Shown: positions 1 to 6,978, counted from the stretch's first letter. The stretch is DNA of 8,965 bases from Chlamydiota bacterium (GCA_027348355.1 DAIEPN010000266.1:1-8965); one strand, 5' to 3'. The notes: generated from the letters alone by a model not told the origin. A program made the numbers and translations.

Positions 1-492
1 AAATCTATAGAAAAAGGAGGTAAAAAACACTCCTCCTCACCGCGTCTCTTCACCTATCCTAAAGAAGCTCCGCCAGAAGGGCCCCTACGGTTCCCTGGCT
101 GCATTTTATTCATACAAGTTGATAATTTTGAAGAAATTACAAAAAGCGAGGAGCCATCTTCTATAGAAAAATTTTCAGATGAAATTTCCTCCTTTTTATC
201 CCTTCAATTACGTACTCTTGATAAGATACTTCTTTATTCTTCAGAAGTTTTCATTCTATTTCTTGGGGATACCCATGAAAAAGAAGCATTGCTCATTGCA
301 CAGAATCTTCAGAGAGGGGTTGCTAAACAACGCTTTTCTGCGGTAAAATCAGGAGCCACAGTTTCTATGGTGGTTGCTTCGATCGCCGAGAAGCCGGAGA
401 AACCTTTAGATGAAATTAAAAAAATCCTTGAAAAGGCAAAAGTTGCTTTAGAAAAAAGCGGCTCTTCTCCAAATAGCCTACTCTCATTGTAA
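1..492 (+). CDS. Degenerate GGDEF-like domain protein, C-terminal part (5' end outside window)
   Basis: The reading frame is open from base 1 to a TAA at 490-492, giving 163 visible residues and no true start. The layout resembles the second half of a GGDEF (diguanylate cyclase) domain: a hydrophobic strand ending in VDNFEEI (residues 40-46) where active enzymes have DxDxFK, LRTLDKILLYSSEVFILFL (70-88) where they have the R.GGDEF hairpin, a following helix (93-108), an SMVVAS strand (122-127) where SiG is usual, and a final helix AKVALEKSG (146-154). The first metal-binding Asp is replaced by Gln39 and the GGDEF signature reads SSEVF, so cyclase activity is very unlikely. It may be a regulatory or scaffolding domain. 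The next gene follows after 12 bp, so the two are probably co-transcribed. The fold assignment is inferred from pattern only. Confidence 0.55.
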   Translation, partial: KSIEKGGKKHSSSPRLFTYPKEAPPEGPLRFPGCILFIQVDNFEEITKSEEPSSIEKFSDEISSFLSLQLRTLDKILLYSSEVFILFLGDTHEKEALLIAQNLQRGVAKQRFSAVKSGATVSMVVASIAEKPEKPLDEIKKILEKAKVALEKSGSSPNSLLSL

Positions 493-504
493 ACGAAGGA
501 TCTT

Positions 505-876
505 ATGAAAAAATTGTTCTTTTTATTACCGTTTCTCTCCGCAGCTTTACTTAATGCTCAGGACAATTCATCTACGGATATGTCAAAAGCTATGCCTCTT
601 CCTATCATGACTGAGGCGCAGAGTGCGCGGTCATTTATCATGATTGATCCTAAATCTAGAGCATCTGATCTCAAAGAAGCTTTTGAATTGCTAAAAAGAG
701 AAAAAACAGGACCTAAAGTTATTCTGCAGCTCTCTGACGGATCTACAATTTCAAATATCGTTGATTTTACCGTGGCAACATCAGGCACTTTGCTCATTAT
801 AAAATACAATGGAATGCAAGGTCTCAAATACCAAGTTATTAATGTCGAAGATATCTCTTCGATCTCTCACATGTAA
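505..876 (+). CDS. Small secreted protein of unknown function
   Basis: This 123-residue protein begins with a clear Sec signal peptide: two lysines, a hydrophobic core (residues 4-16) and a likely cleavage after LNA at residue 18. No lipobox cysteine is present, so the mature protein of about 105 residues should be soluble in the periplasm or exported further. A polar, Ser-rich stretch (19-35) is followed by a short helix around SDLKEAFELLKRE (54-66). The rest (70-120) is a run of short beta strands, including VILQLSDGS, GTLLIIKYNG and YQVINVEDISSI, suggestive of a small SH3- or LSm-like barrel. An AAGGA Shine-Dalgarno lies a few bases before the ATG. The gene sits between the GGDEF-like gene and the lipoate ligase, with only 3 bp to the latter. 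I do not recognise a family. Confidence 0.75.
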   Translation: MKKLFFLLPFLSAALLNAQDNSSTDMSKAMPLPIMTEAQSARSFIMIDPKSRASDLKEAFELLKREKTGPKVILQLSDGSTISNIVDFTVATSGTLLIIKYNGMQGLKYQVINVEDISSISHM

Positions 877-879
877 TTT

Positions 880-1614
880 ATGACTTTATATTTCCTCCGT
901 ACAAAAAATCTTCCAATTTTTACCCAGCTTCAGCTTGAAGAGGCTCTTTTGCGCACAAGCTATATCAATATATGCCTTGTTAATGAAGGATCCTCACAAG
1001 CTATCGTAATGGGAATTTCGGGGAAATTAGAAGAGCTCATCAATGCAAAAAAAATGAAAGAAAAACCCATTCCAATCATCAAAAGGTTCAGTGGAGGCGG
1101 CACAGTTGTTGTCGATGAAGATACGCTTTTCGTTTCTTTCCTTTTTCAAAAAGAAATACACAGTTTCCACCCCTTTCCGAAAGCAATCATGGAATGGTCG
1201 GCGTCTTTATATAAGGAAGTTTTTTCCAATCAAAAGTTTCAGTTAAGAGAAAATGATTATGTCTTTGGGGAAAAAAAATTTGGAGGAAATGCGCAGTACA
1301 TAAAGAAAGATCGTTGGCTGCATCACACCTCCTTTCTTTGGGATTATAAAGAAGAAAGCATGGAATACCTCCTATACCCTAAAAAAACTCCTCATTATAG
1401 ACAGGAAAGATCTCATGATGACTTTCTCTGTAAACTTTGTAAATACGAAGAAAGTAAAGAAAACGTGATCAAAAAATTGAGAACAACTCTTTCACAAAAC
1501 TATTCTCTTCAAGAAATTACTTTGGGGGAAGTTTTAGAAATGACAAAGGTAGATCACAGAAAAAATACTGTGTTTGTTTCTCTAAATGATCAAGAACTTG
1601 TATCGGCTAGATGA
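880..1614 (+). CDS. lplA: Lipoate-protein ligase A family protein
   Basis: This enzyme is predicted to attach lipoate, or transfer octanoate, to the lysine of lipoyl domains in 2-oxoacid dehydrogenase E2 subunits or GcvH in the cytoplasm. Visible family motifs are RFSGGGT (residues 69-75), matching the lipoyl-AMP-binding RRxGGG loop, NDYVFGEKKFGGNAQ (125-139), matching the NDl...GrKisGsA catalytic-lysine motif with Lys133 as the likely key residue, and HHTSFLWD (148-155). The histidine usual after the GGG loop (GGGxxxHD) is absent: the sequence reads TVVVDED. At 244 residues it lacks the separate C-terminal domain of E. coli LplA, as in short or bipartite ligases. The ATG lies 3 bp after the preceding stop without an obvious Shine-Dalgarno, which suggests translational coupling. 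Its last 25 bp overlap the end of convergent sdhB. Octanoyltransferase activity is an alternative. Confidence 0.82.
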   Translation: MTLYFLRTKNLPIFTQLQLEEALLRTSYINICLVNEGSSQAIVMGISGKLEELINAKKMKEKPIPIIKRFSGGGTVVVDEDTLFVSFLFQKEIHSFHPFPKAIMEWSASLYKEVFSNQKFQLRENDYVFGEKKFGGNAQYIKKDRWLHHTSFLWDYKEESMEYLLYPKKTPHYRQERSHDDFLCKLCKYEESKENVIKKLRTTLSQNYSLQEITLGEVLEMTKVDHRKNTVFVSLNDQELVSAR

Positions 1615-2360
1615 ATTAAGTCCTTAAACGCCTGTTTTGTAACTTGCCTTCCCATTACTGCAAGAGATTCTGTTAAAGGAATCTTTTTTGGACACACTTG
1701 CACACAGTTTTGCGCATTCCCACAATCACTGACTCCGCCTTCTTCCATGAGAGGATGTAATCTTTCTTGGGATTGCATCTTTCCAATCGGATTTGCATTA
1801 AATAATCTTGCTTGAGAGATAGGGGCCGGCCCTATGAATTTAGAATTTTTATTCACTTGAGGGCAACTTTCACTACAAACTCCGCAAGTCATGCAAGTAG
1901 AGAGTGTATACATCGTCTCTTGCAAAGACGGGCTGATCTTCGGACCAAATCCATGATCAAGGCTATTATCAACATCAATCCAAGCATGCACTTTTTTTAG
2001 GTTATCAAACATGACATCTCGATTGATCACAAGGTCTCGCACTAGAGGGAATTTTGTCATGGGAGCGAGCGTAATCGAATTACTCCCCGAAGCTTGTAAA
2101 ATAGGTTCAATTAGAGCAGTACAGCCTTGTCTTGGCCTTCCATTAATCAGCATGGAACATGAACCACAAACCTCTTCCAAGCAACCTTGTTCCCATACAA
2201 CAGGAGTCACACGTTCCTTTTTACGATTAACCGGCTCACTTTGAATTTCTATTAAAGCAGCGTTTACATTCAAAAAAGGTTTTAGTTCTAGCTCAAACTC
2301 TTCCCAATATTGATTTTCAGGAATCCCGCGAAAAATGCGTAGGATAAAAGTTTTTACCAT
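1590..2360 (-). CDS. sdhB: Succinate dehydrogenase iron-sulfur subunit
   Basis: This electron-transfer subunit of complex II passes electrons from the SdhA flavin to quinone at the inner membrane. All three cluster sites are intact: a plant-ferredoxin 2Fe-2S site with Cys60, Cys65, Cys68 and Cys80 (CLEEVCGSCSMLINGRPRQGC pattern), a 4Fe-4S site in CMTCGVCSESCP (Cys156, 159, 162, 166), and a 3Fe-4S site with Cys213, Cys219 and Cys223 followed by Pro, plus the second-cluster Cys-Pro pairing typical of the family. The length of 256 residues is normal. The start is fixed by a strong AAGGAG Shine-Dalgarno at 2366-2371, five bases before the ATG, which overlaps the sdhA stop codon. It is the last gene of tatD-sdhC-sdhA-sdhB, and its 3' end overlaps lplA on the opposite strand by 25 bp. 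Confidence 0.97.
   Translation of the reverse strand: MVKTFILRIFRGIPENQYWEEFELELKPFLNVNAALIEIQSEPVNRKKERVTPVVWEQGCLEEVCGSCSMLINGRPRQGCTALIEPILQASGSNSITLAPMTKFPLVRDLVINRDVMFDNLKKVHAWIDVDNSLDHGFGPKISPSLQETMYTLSTCMTCGVCSESCPQVNKNSKFIGPAPISQARLFNANPIGKMQSQERLHPLMEEGGVSDCGNAQNCVQVCPKKIPLTESLAVMGRQVTKQAFKDLIHLADTSS
1662..1689 (+). terminator. Possible intrinsic terminator inside sdhB
   Basis: AGATTC (1665-1670) can pair with GAATCT (1679-1684) across an 8-nt loop. A-T and G-T pairs could extend the base, and a run of T (1684-1689) follows directly. It lies about 50 bp past the lplA stop, where plus-strand transcripts should end, and it falls within the antisense strand of sdhB. The stem has only two G-C pairs, so it would be weak, and it may be chance in AT-rich sequence. 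Confidence 0.3.
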
Positions 2361-2365
2361 ATAAA

Positions 2366-2371
2366 CTCCTT
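2366..2371 (-). promoter_or_regulatory. Shine-Dalgarno site of sdhB overlapping the sdhA stop region
   Basis: The minus strand reads AAGGAG five bases before the sdhB ATG and directly next to the sdhA TAA (2374-2372). This implies tight coupling of the two subunits. Confidence 0.75.
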
Positions 2372-4270
2372 TTAGACAGGTAGCTGCATATTTTTAGGAA
2401 TATTCTCTAACGTTGGCTTAATCTTTTTTGCTTTTGTATAATCGCGCATAATCGGTTTTAGATGTCTTAGGTCAACTGGCACATAAGAAATCATAGGTTC
2501 CTCTTTTTCTGCATCGTAACTTGCTATGGTAGTTTTTAGCCAGTTTTCATCATCACGATTTGGAAATTCCGGTTTGAAATGAGCCCCTCGAAATTCATTG
2601 CGAAGCAATGCTCCTTTTGTAATGACAAGCGAGAGCTCTATCATAGAACCAAACTGATTTGCAAAAGCATAAGTTTGATTCATTAAGCTACCTTTATCAT
2701 CAAGAGAAATGTTTTTATATCTCTCTCGAATTTCTTTGATCTTCTCAATGGCTTTTGCTAAATCGGTATTATTTCTTTTGACCGTCACATCTCGAACCAT
2801 GATTTCAGCTAATTCATCATGAAGCCTGTGGACATTTTCTTTCCCATTTCTAGAAAGGAGATCCTTTTTAAACACTTCTTCTTTTTCTAAAGCCTCGGTA
2901 TACATTTTTGGTGATAGATTGCCGTAGCTATCTTTAAGAGTATCTAAATACCTTGGAATTTCATTTCCTGCAACAAGCCCGCCAAAGATACAAGAGAGAA
3001 GAGAATTTGCGCCTAATCTATTCGCGCCATGATATTGAAATTCACACTCTCCTACTGCAAAACATCCAGGGATGTTAGTCATTTGTCTAAATCTCTCTAA
3101 ACGATCTGGATCATCACTTGCAGGCCAGTCAACCCAAGCACCCCCCATGGAGTAATGGACCGCAGGAAAAATCTTCATCGGAACTTTTCTTGGATCTTCA
3201 CCAGTAAATTTCTGATAAATGTCGAGCACAGAATCGATTTTATGTAGTTGCGGAGCAGGTAGGTGAGAGACATCTAAATAAACTTGCATTCCTCCATCTA
3301 CACCAAGGCCCATTTCACAAATACGAAGTACTTCACGAGCTGCAATATCACGAGGCACTAAATTACCAAAAGCCGGGTACATCTCTTCTAGAAAATACCA
3401 AGGCTCGCCCGTTTTTCCGCAGGAGATCTCTTTTCCTTCTGGTGTTGTGATGGTTTTTGACGAATTCCCATATACCCAAATTCTTCCCCCTTCTCCCCTG
3501 GAAGATTCAGAAATAAGGCGAAGCTTATCTACCCCTGGTATGGCAGTAGGATGAATTTGAATAAATTCTCCATTCGCGTATTTCATACCCTGCTTATAAA
3601 GCCTTCCATTAGCAGCGCCTGTGCAAAACGTAGAATTTGTCGATTTTTTAAAGATTAATCCAGGGCCTCCTGTTGCAATGATAACCGCGTCTGCTTTTAG
3701 CTCTTCCAATTTCATAGAAAAAAGGTCCATCATGATAATACCTCTCGAGATGCCCTGTTCATCCATGACAAGACGCATAAATTCGTGATGCTCAAATTTT
3801 TCAACGAGTCCTTTGGCTTCAAAACGACGAACTTGTTCATCTAGTGAATAAAGAAGCTGCTGTCCAGTAGAGGCTCCACAAAAAGCAGTACGATTATAAA
3901 GAGTTCCTCCGAACCTGCGAAAATCAATATTCCCTTCCGGTGTTCTGTTAAAAGTACATCCAAGACGATCCATCATACGTATGATCCCAGGACCTGCAAA
4001 ACACATCTCCACAATGGGTGGTTGATCTCCCAAAAAATCTCCGCCTTTAATCGTATCGTAAGCATGAATGATAGGAGAGTCATCTTCAGCCTTCAGATTC
4101 ATCGCAGCATTGATTCCACCTTGTGCGCATACAGAATGAGACCTTTTTACTTTTGTGACAGAAATAATGCGTACATGACATCCATGTTCAGCAAGACGCA
4201 TCGCTGCTGCAAGTCCTGCCAAGCCACCTCCAACCACAATGACTTCTTTTCCCTGTTTTTTTCGAGTCAT
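2372..4270 (-). CDS. sdhA: Succinate dehydrogenase flavoprotein subunit
   Basis: This is the catalytic subunit that oxidises succinate to fumarate with covalently bound FAD. With the start used here it has 632 residues. VVGGGLAG (12-19) is the FAD-binding GxGxxG loop. RSHSVCAQGG (43-52) contains His45, the expected covalent FAD ligand. HPTAIPG (243-249), SRGEGGR (260-266), VPRD with Arg310, HYSMGG (375-380) and GANRLGANS (418-426) are the substrate-site motifs. The sequence resembles the Bacillus subtilis enzyme closely, pointing to the menaquinone-linked class. About 19 extra residues sit between RGEGGR and PWYFLEE compared with my memory of that protein. An upstream in-frame TTG at 4315 would overlap sdhC by 34 bp and lacks a ribosome site. 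The ATG at 4270 has one that overlaps the sdhC stop, so it is preferred. Confidence 0.96.
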   Translation of the reverse strand: MTRKKQGKEVIVVGGGLAGLAAAMRLAEHGCHVRIISVTKVKRSHSVCAQGGINAAMNLKAEDDSPIIHAYDTIKGGDFLGDQPPIVEMCFAGPGIIRMMDRLGCTFNRTPEGNIDFRRFGGTLYNRTAFCGASTGQQLLYSLDEQVRRFEAKGLVEKFEHHEFMRLVMDEQGISRGIIMMDLFSMKLEELKADAVIIATGGPGLIFKKSTNSTFCTGAANGRLYKQGMKYANGEFIQIHPTAIPGVDKLRLISESSRGEGGRIWVYGNSSKTITTPEGKEISCGKTGEPWYFLEEMYPAFGNLVPRDIAAREVLRICEMGLGVDGGMQVYLDVSHLPAPQLHKIDSVLDIYQKFTGEDPRKVPMKIFPAVHYSMGGAWVDWPASDDPDRLERFRQMTNIPGCFAVGECEFQYHGANRLGANSLLSCIFGGLVAGNEIPRYLDTLKDSYGNLSPKMYTEALEKEEVFKKDLLSRNGKENVHRLHDELAEIMVRDVTVKRNNTDLAKAIEKIKEIRERYKNISLDDKGSLMNQTYAFANQFGSMIELSLVITKGALLRNEFRGAHFKPEFPNRDDENWLKTTIASYDAEKEEPMISYVPVDLRHLKPIMRDYTKAKKIKPTLENIPKNMQLPV

Positions 4271-4278
4271 GTCTTTTA

Positions 4279-4283
4279 TCCTT
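4279..4283 (-). promoter_or_regulatory. Shine-Dalgarno site that decides the sdhA start
   Basis: The minus strand reads AAGGA, overlapping the sdhC TAA (4284-4282) and lying eight bases before the ATG at 4270. It supports that ATG over the longer TTG-initiated reading at 4315. Confidence 0.7.
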
Positions 4284-5307
4284 AACTTCGTAAATTGATC
4301 CAATAGGTTCCCCAAACTGCAGCGAGCCCAAGCAGTGTGAGCAAAATCATAAGAAAGATTGCAAATTTATTCATGGCTCTTTGGGAAATAGCTTTAAGTA
4401 CAACGCCCCATGTGATGAGAAATGTCCAAAAGCCATTGAATGCATGAAAGCAAGCAGATACTACAAAAATCGTGTACAGAAAGACGTAAATTGGATTTTT
4501 GAAGGTGTCACGAACGATAAGAAGAGAAGCTGTTCCAAAATCTTTAGCCTGAACAACCACTTGTCCTGGCTTTAAAGAATAATGATCTAATGCTTGTACC
4601 CACTCAACATTTTTCTCAGACCTCTGCATTGAATTCAAAACGATTTGCTTTTGCGGATCAAAGTTTGTAAGAGCAGGCCCAGTAATACCGAGTGAATTTT
4701 CTTCTAAAAATCCTTCAGAAATTTCACGAAAGGTTTGTTTTGCATCCTTTTGTCTATAAATGTATTTTTCCTTTTCGATTGCATCTTTATCATAGATTTG
4801 TACTCCCAATCTTTCTGCAAGAGTATACAGCCCATTATCCATATTAACTTTTGCAAAATACAGAGTCTCCGATCCTTGCTTTACTGAAGTTGGGTATTCC
4901 AAAAAACGAAATTTAACAATGTGCCCTATAAGCATAAAAACAAGAATCCAAGAGGTAATTCTCTGCCAAGTGTAAGCTCTGTTACGACCATATTGAGGCA
5001 AAGAAACCTTTGATCCATTAGATTTACCTGAATTTGACTCTGATGTAAGTAAATATTTTATACCCAGAACTAAATGAAATAGAATAGGTACACCAAGCAA
5101 AAACAGCTCAATTGCTTCTAGGTAGGGTAAATTGTGCAACCCATTTACCATGGAAACAAAACCCCTTGCATCATCTCCAAAAAGCAAGGCTGCTTGTGAA
5201 TTAGTAAGAAGATGCTCGATTAGAAATAGTACAAGCCAAAGACCCATCAAAGAATGTAATCTTCTCCAGACAAAAGCTTTTGGCAACGTGGCTGTAGTCG
5301 CAGTCAT
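4282..5307 (-). CDS. sdhC: Succinate dehydrogenase cytochrome b membrane anchor, enlarged
   Basis: This single-subunit b558-type anchor holds SdhAB at the membrane and passes electrons to quinone. With the ATG at 5307 it has 341 residues. Five membrane segments are visible at about 22-40, 63-87, 115-135, 271-297 and 314-337. Histidines suited as heme ligands are His18 or His32, His78, His129 and His288, matching the four-ligand di-heme pattern of Bacillus SdhC. No SdhD gene follows, as expected for this class. The family is usually near 200 residues, and the excess is a hydrophilic region of about 135 residues between the third and fourth segments (about 136-270), predicted to lie on one face of the membrane. 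An upstream GTG at 5316 lies inside the Shine-Dalgarno sequence and is rejected as the start. The gene is 26 bp from tatD and 11 bp from sdhA. Confidence 0.9.
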   Translation of the reverse strand: MTATTATLPKAFVWRRLHSLMGLWLVLFLIEHLLTNSQAALLFGDDARGFVSMVNGLHNLPYLEAIELFLLGVPILFHLVLGIKYLLTSESNSGKSNGSKVSLPQYGRNRAYTWQRITSWILVFMLIGHIVKFRFLEYPTSVKQGSETLYFAKVNMDNGLYTLAERLGVQIYDKDAIEKEKYIYRQKDAKQTFREISEGFLEENSLGITGPALTNFDPQKQIVLNSMQRSEKNVEWVQALDHYSLKPGQVVVQAKDFGTASLLIVRDTFKNPIYVFLYTIFVVSACFHAFNGFWTFLITWGVVLKAISQRAMNKFAIFLMILLTLLGLAAVWGTYWINLRS

Positions 5308-5313
5308 ATGTAA

Positions 5314-5318
5314 CACCT
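5314..5318 (-). promoter_or_regulatory. Shine-Dalgarno site that decides the sdhC start
   Basis: The minus strand reads AGGTG six bases before the ATG at 5307. The alternative GTG start (5316-5314) is part of this site, so it would have no ribosome site of its own. Confidence 0.55.
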
Positions 5319-5333
5319 ATAACAAAAAAATCA

Positions 5334-6116
5334 TTAAACAACTGGCAGATGTTTTTCCAAAGAAAAAAATTTACAAGCATTCTTAAAAGTAGCTTCTGCA
5401 AGAGTAGAAACAGAAATTTTTTTTGCATCAGCTATAACTTTAGCCGTTTCTTCAATAAAAGCAGGCTCATTTGCCTTTCCTCTCTTTGACTGAGGAGCAA
5501 GATAAGGCGTATCTGTCTCAATGAGGAGTTGATGCAATGGGACATAGGATGCAACCTCTCGCAAGCTCTCTGATTTTTTAAAAGTCACGATCCCGCTCAA
5601 AGAAAGGTACCAACCACGATCTACAACTCTTTTTGCTTCCTCTACTGTACCGGTAAAACAATGTAAGACTATAGGTTGTGTAAATCCACACTCATCAGCA
5701 AGTTTAAACAGATCTGAAAAAGCTTCTCTACAATGAATTACTACTGGAAGCCTCAGCTGCTCTGCTAAAAAAAGATATCTACAGAGAAATTTCTGTTGGA
5801 GTTTTCTCGGAGAATGCTCATAGAAATAGTCAAGACCAGTCTCTCCGATCGCAGCAAGTTTTTTTTCTTTCGCATATTTTTCAACAACGGGAAAAAATTC
5901 TTCTCCTTCTTTTTCCACATCATGAGGAGTCGTAGCTGCAGTGTTCACAATCCAAGAATATTTTTTTTGAAGATCGATTCCTTTTTGCAGAGAGTCAATA
6001 TCTGTGCAAATATTAGCAATACGAGAAACCTGAGCCTCTTGTGCATGCTTGATAATTTCATCAATATGCACAAAGGTTTCTAAATTTGTGAGATGGGCAT
6101 GAGAGTCGAAGTACAT
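5334..6116 (-). CDS. tatD: TatD-family metal-dependent hydrolase / DNase
   Basis: This is a cytoplasmic TIM-barrel amidohydrolase-type nuclease. Family members are 3'-5' exonucleases linked to DNA repair or RNA quality control. The two-metal site is complete: DSHAHL (His6, His8), IGETGLDY (Glu92), VVIHCRE (His128), VLHCFTG (His152) and ETDTPYL (Asp202). The GxHP motif common after the second strand in YcfH-like proteins is not present; the sequence there reads ATTPHD. The length of 260 residues is normal. No good Shine-Dalgarno precedes the ATG. It leads the run tatD-sdhC-sdhA-sdhB, a linkage that I recall from Chlamydia (CT594 next to CT593), and is probably co-transcribed with sdh. The exact subfamily (tatD or ycfH type) cannot be settled here. 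Confidence 0.93.
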   Translation of the reverse strand: MYFDSHAHLTNLETFVHIDEIIKHAQEAQVSRIANICTDIDSLQKGIDLQKKYSWIVNTAATTPHDVEKEGEEFFPVVEKYAKEKKLAAIGETGLDYFYEHSPRKLQQKFLCRYLFLAEQLRLPVVIHCREAFSDLFKLADECGFTQPIVLHCFTGTVEEAKRVVDRGWYLSLSGIVTFKKSESLREVASYVPLHQLLIETDTPYLAPQSKRGKANEPAFIEETAKVIADAKKISVSTLAEATFKNACKFFSLEKHLPVV

Positions 6117-6204
6117 AAAATCACACTACTAGAAAGTCCTCGATTATTTTTGAAATTTCATAGACGCTTCTCATATCAGAGCGTCGCCAAGGAAGCAATG
6201 AGAT
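6117..6204. other. fkbM-tatD intergenic region with inverted repeats
   Basis: GACGCT (6163-6168) and AGCGTC (6180-6185) form a 6-bp stem with an 11-nt loop. A separate 10-bp palindrome, TGAAATTTCA, lies at 6151-6160. No T-run follows the stem on the minus strand, so it is not a standard intrinsic terminator for fkbM. On the minus strand TTGCTT, 17 bases, then TATGAG could be a weak promoter for tatD-sdhCAB. None of these signals is strong. Confidence 0.3.
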
Positions 6205-6978
6205 TTACATTCCCTTTGCTTTAAGGATACTGTTTCGAACAAAAATTGCATCCCCTTGCAAACCTTCATGATACCAATGCGCAATCATCCTAAATCCTTG
6301 ATTTTGTAAGAAGGCATGTAAATCAGAGAATTGGGTTGTCCCCTTACGAAAGTTATAAAAGTTGGTTTTTGTGTATATAACTTTAACAGTTTTCAAAATG
6401 TTTGGAGAGCTTGTGATGAACTGCTTTTCAAACCCCTCTAAATTTACCCACATAAAATCAACTTCGGAAACTGAATTATCACGACACCAATCATCAAATA
6501 CGACGCAAGGTAGTGTAATCTCTGGTCCCATATAATGTATTTTCATTGATTCTGACGGCTCTAAAAGAGAACTAGCTCTTTCAAATACTGGATCCTTTCC
6601 ACCTGTTCCCCAACACACGTAAAACTTCACATTCCCATTATATGTGTTAACTGCAAGATTTTGACCTAACGTATTGGATAATCCTTGGACTCTCTCTTGA
6701 TATTTTCTGAACTGCAAGGGATTTGCTTCAAACGATATAATATTCCCTCTTGGCCATCTTTTAGCAAGTGTAACGCTATCTGATCCATCAAATGCTCCCA
6801 CTTCCAACACCGTAGAGGTTTCCGGAATAAATAAACTAATGATACCCAAATGATCTTGTATACCCTCGAAGGTTTTCCATATAGGGTTGATCCCTTGATA
6901 TACTCTATCATTGTAGGCGGCAAAAACAGGAACACTTCCAAATACTAGCAGTAAATAAAAAATTCTCAGAAACTTCAT
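6205..6978 (-). CDS. FkbM-family SAM methyltransferase with N-terminal signal peptide
   Basis: The 257-residue protein carries a class I methyltransferase fold of the FkbM type: motif I VLEVGAFDGSDS (57-68) for S-adenosylmethionine, ISFEANP (81-87) with an acidic ribose ligand at Glu84, and VDFMWVNLEGFE (173-184), which matches the family's iDllKiDvEGaE block. The FkbM family O-methylates small molecules and sugars, and the substrate here is unknown. Residues 1-21 are a typical signal peptide or anchor: two basic residues, a hydrophobic core, and VFA followed by A as a cleavage site. That is unexpected for an enzyme using a cytosolic cofactor. An AAGG ribosome site lies five bases before the ATG. 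The gene occupies the place where Chlamydia has dsbD, as I recall. Cleavage, final location and activity are inferred. Confidence 0.8.
   Translation of the reverse strand: MKFLRIFYLLLVFGSVPVFAAYNDRVYQGINPIWKTFEGIQDHLGIISLFIPETSTVLEVGAFDGSDSVTLAKRWPRGNIISFEANPLQFRKYQERVQGLSNTLGQNLAVNTYNGNVKFYVCWGTGGKDPVFERASSLLEPSESMKIHYMGPEITLPCVVFDDWCRDNSVSEVDFMWVNLEGFEKQFITSSPNILKTVKVIYTKTNFYNFRKGTTQFSDLHAFLQNQGFRMIAHWYHEGLQGDAIFVRNSILKAKGM

Noticed and set aside
1555..1572. CACAG/CTGTG hairpin as terminator
   Set aside because: It lies inside lplA before its stop, the stem is only 5 bp, and no T-run follows on the minus strand where sdhB transcripts would end.
4271..4315. Longer sdhA start at a TTG (4315)
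   Set aside because: It would overlap sdhC by 34 bp and has no ribosome site. The ATG at 4270 has AAGGA at proper spacing and gives His45 as the FAD ligand, matching the family numbering.
5308..5316. GTG start of sdhC at 5316
   Set aside because: The GTG is part of the AGGTG Shine-Dalgarno site serving the ATG at 5307.
5201..5428. Minus-strand open frame spanning the tatD-sdhC junction
   Set aside because: It overlaps two confidently identified genes in a different frame and resembles no known protein.
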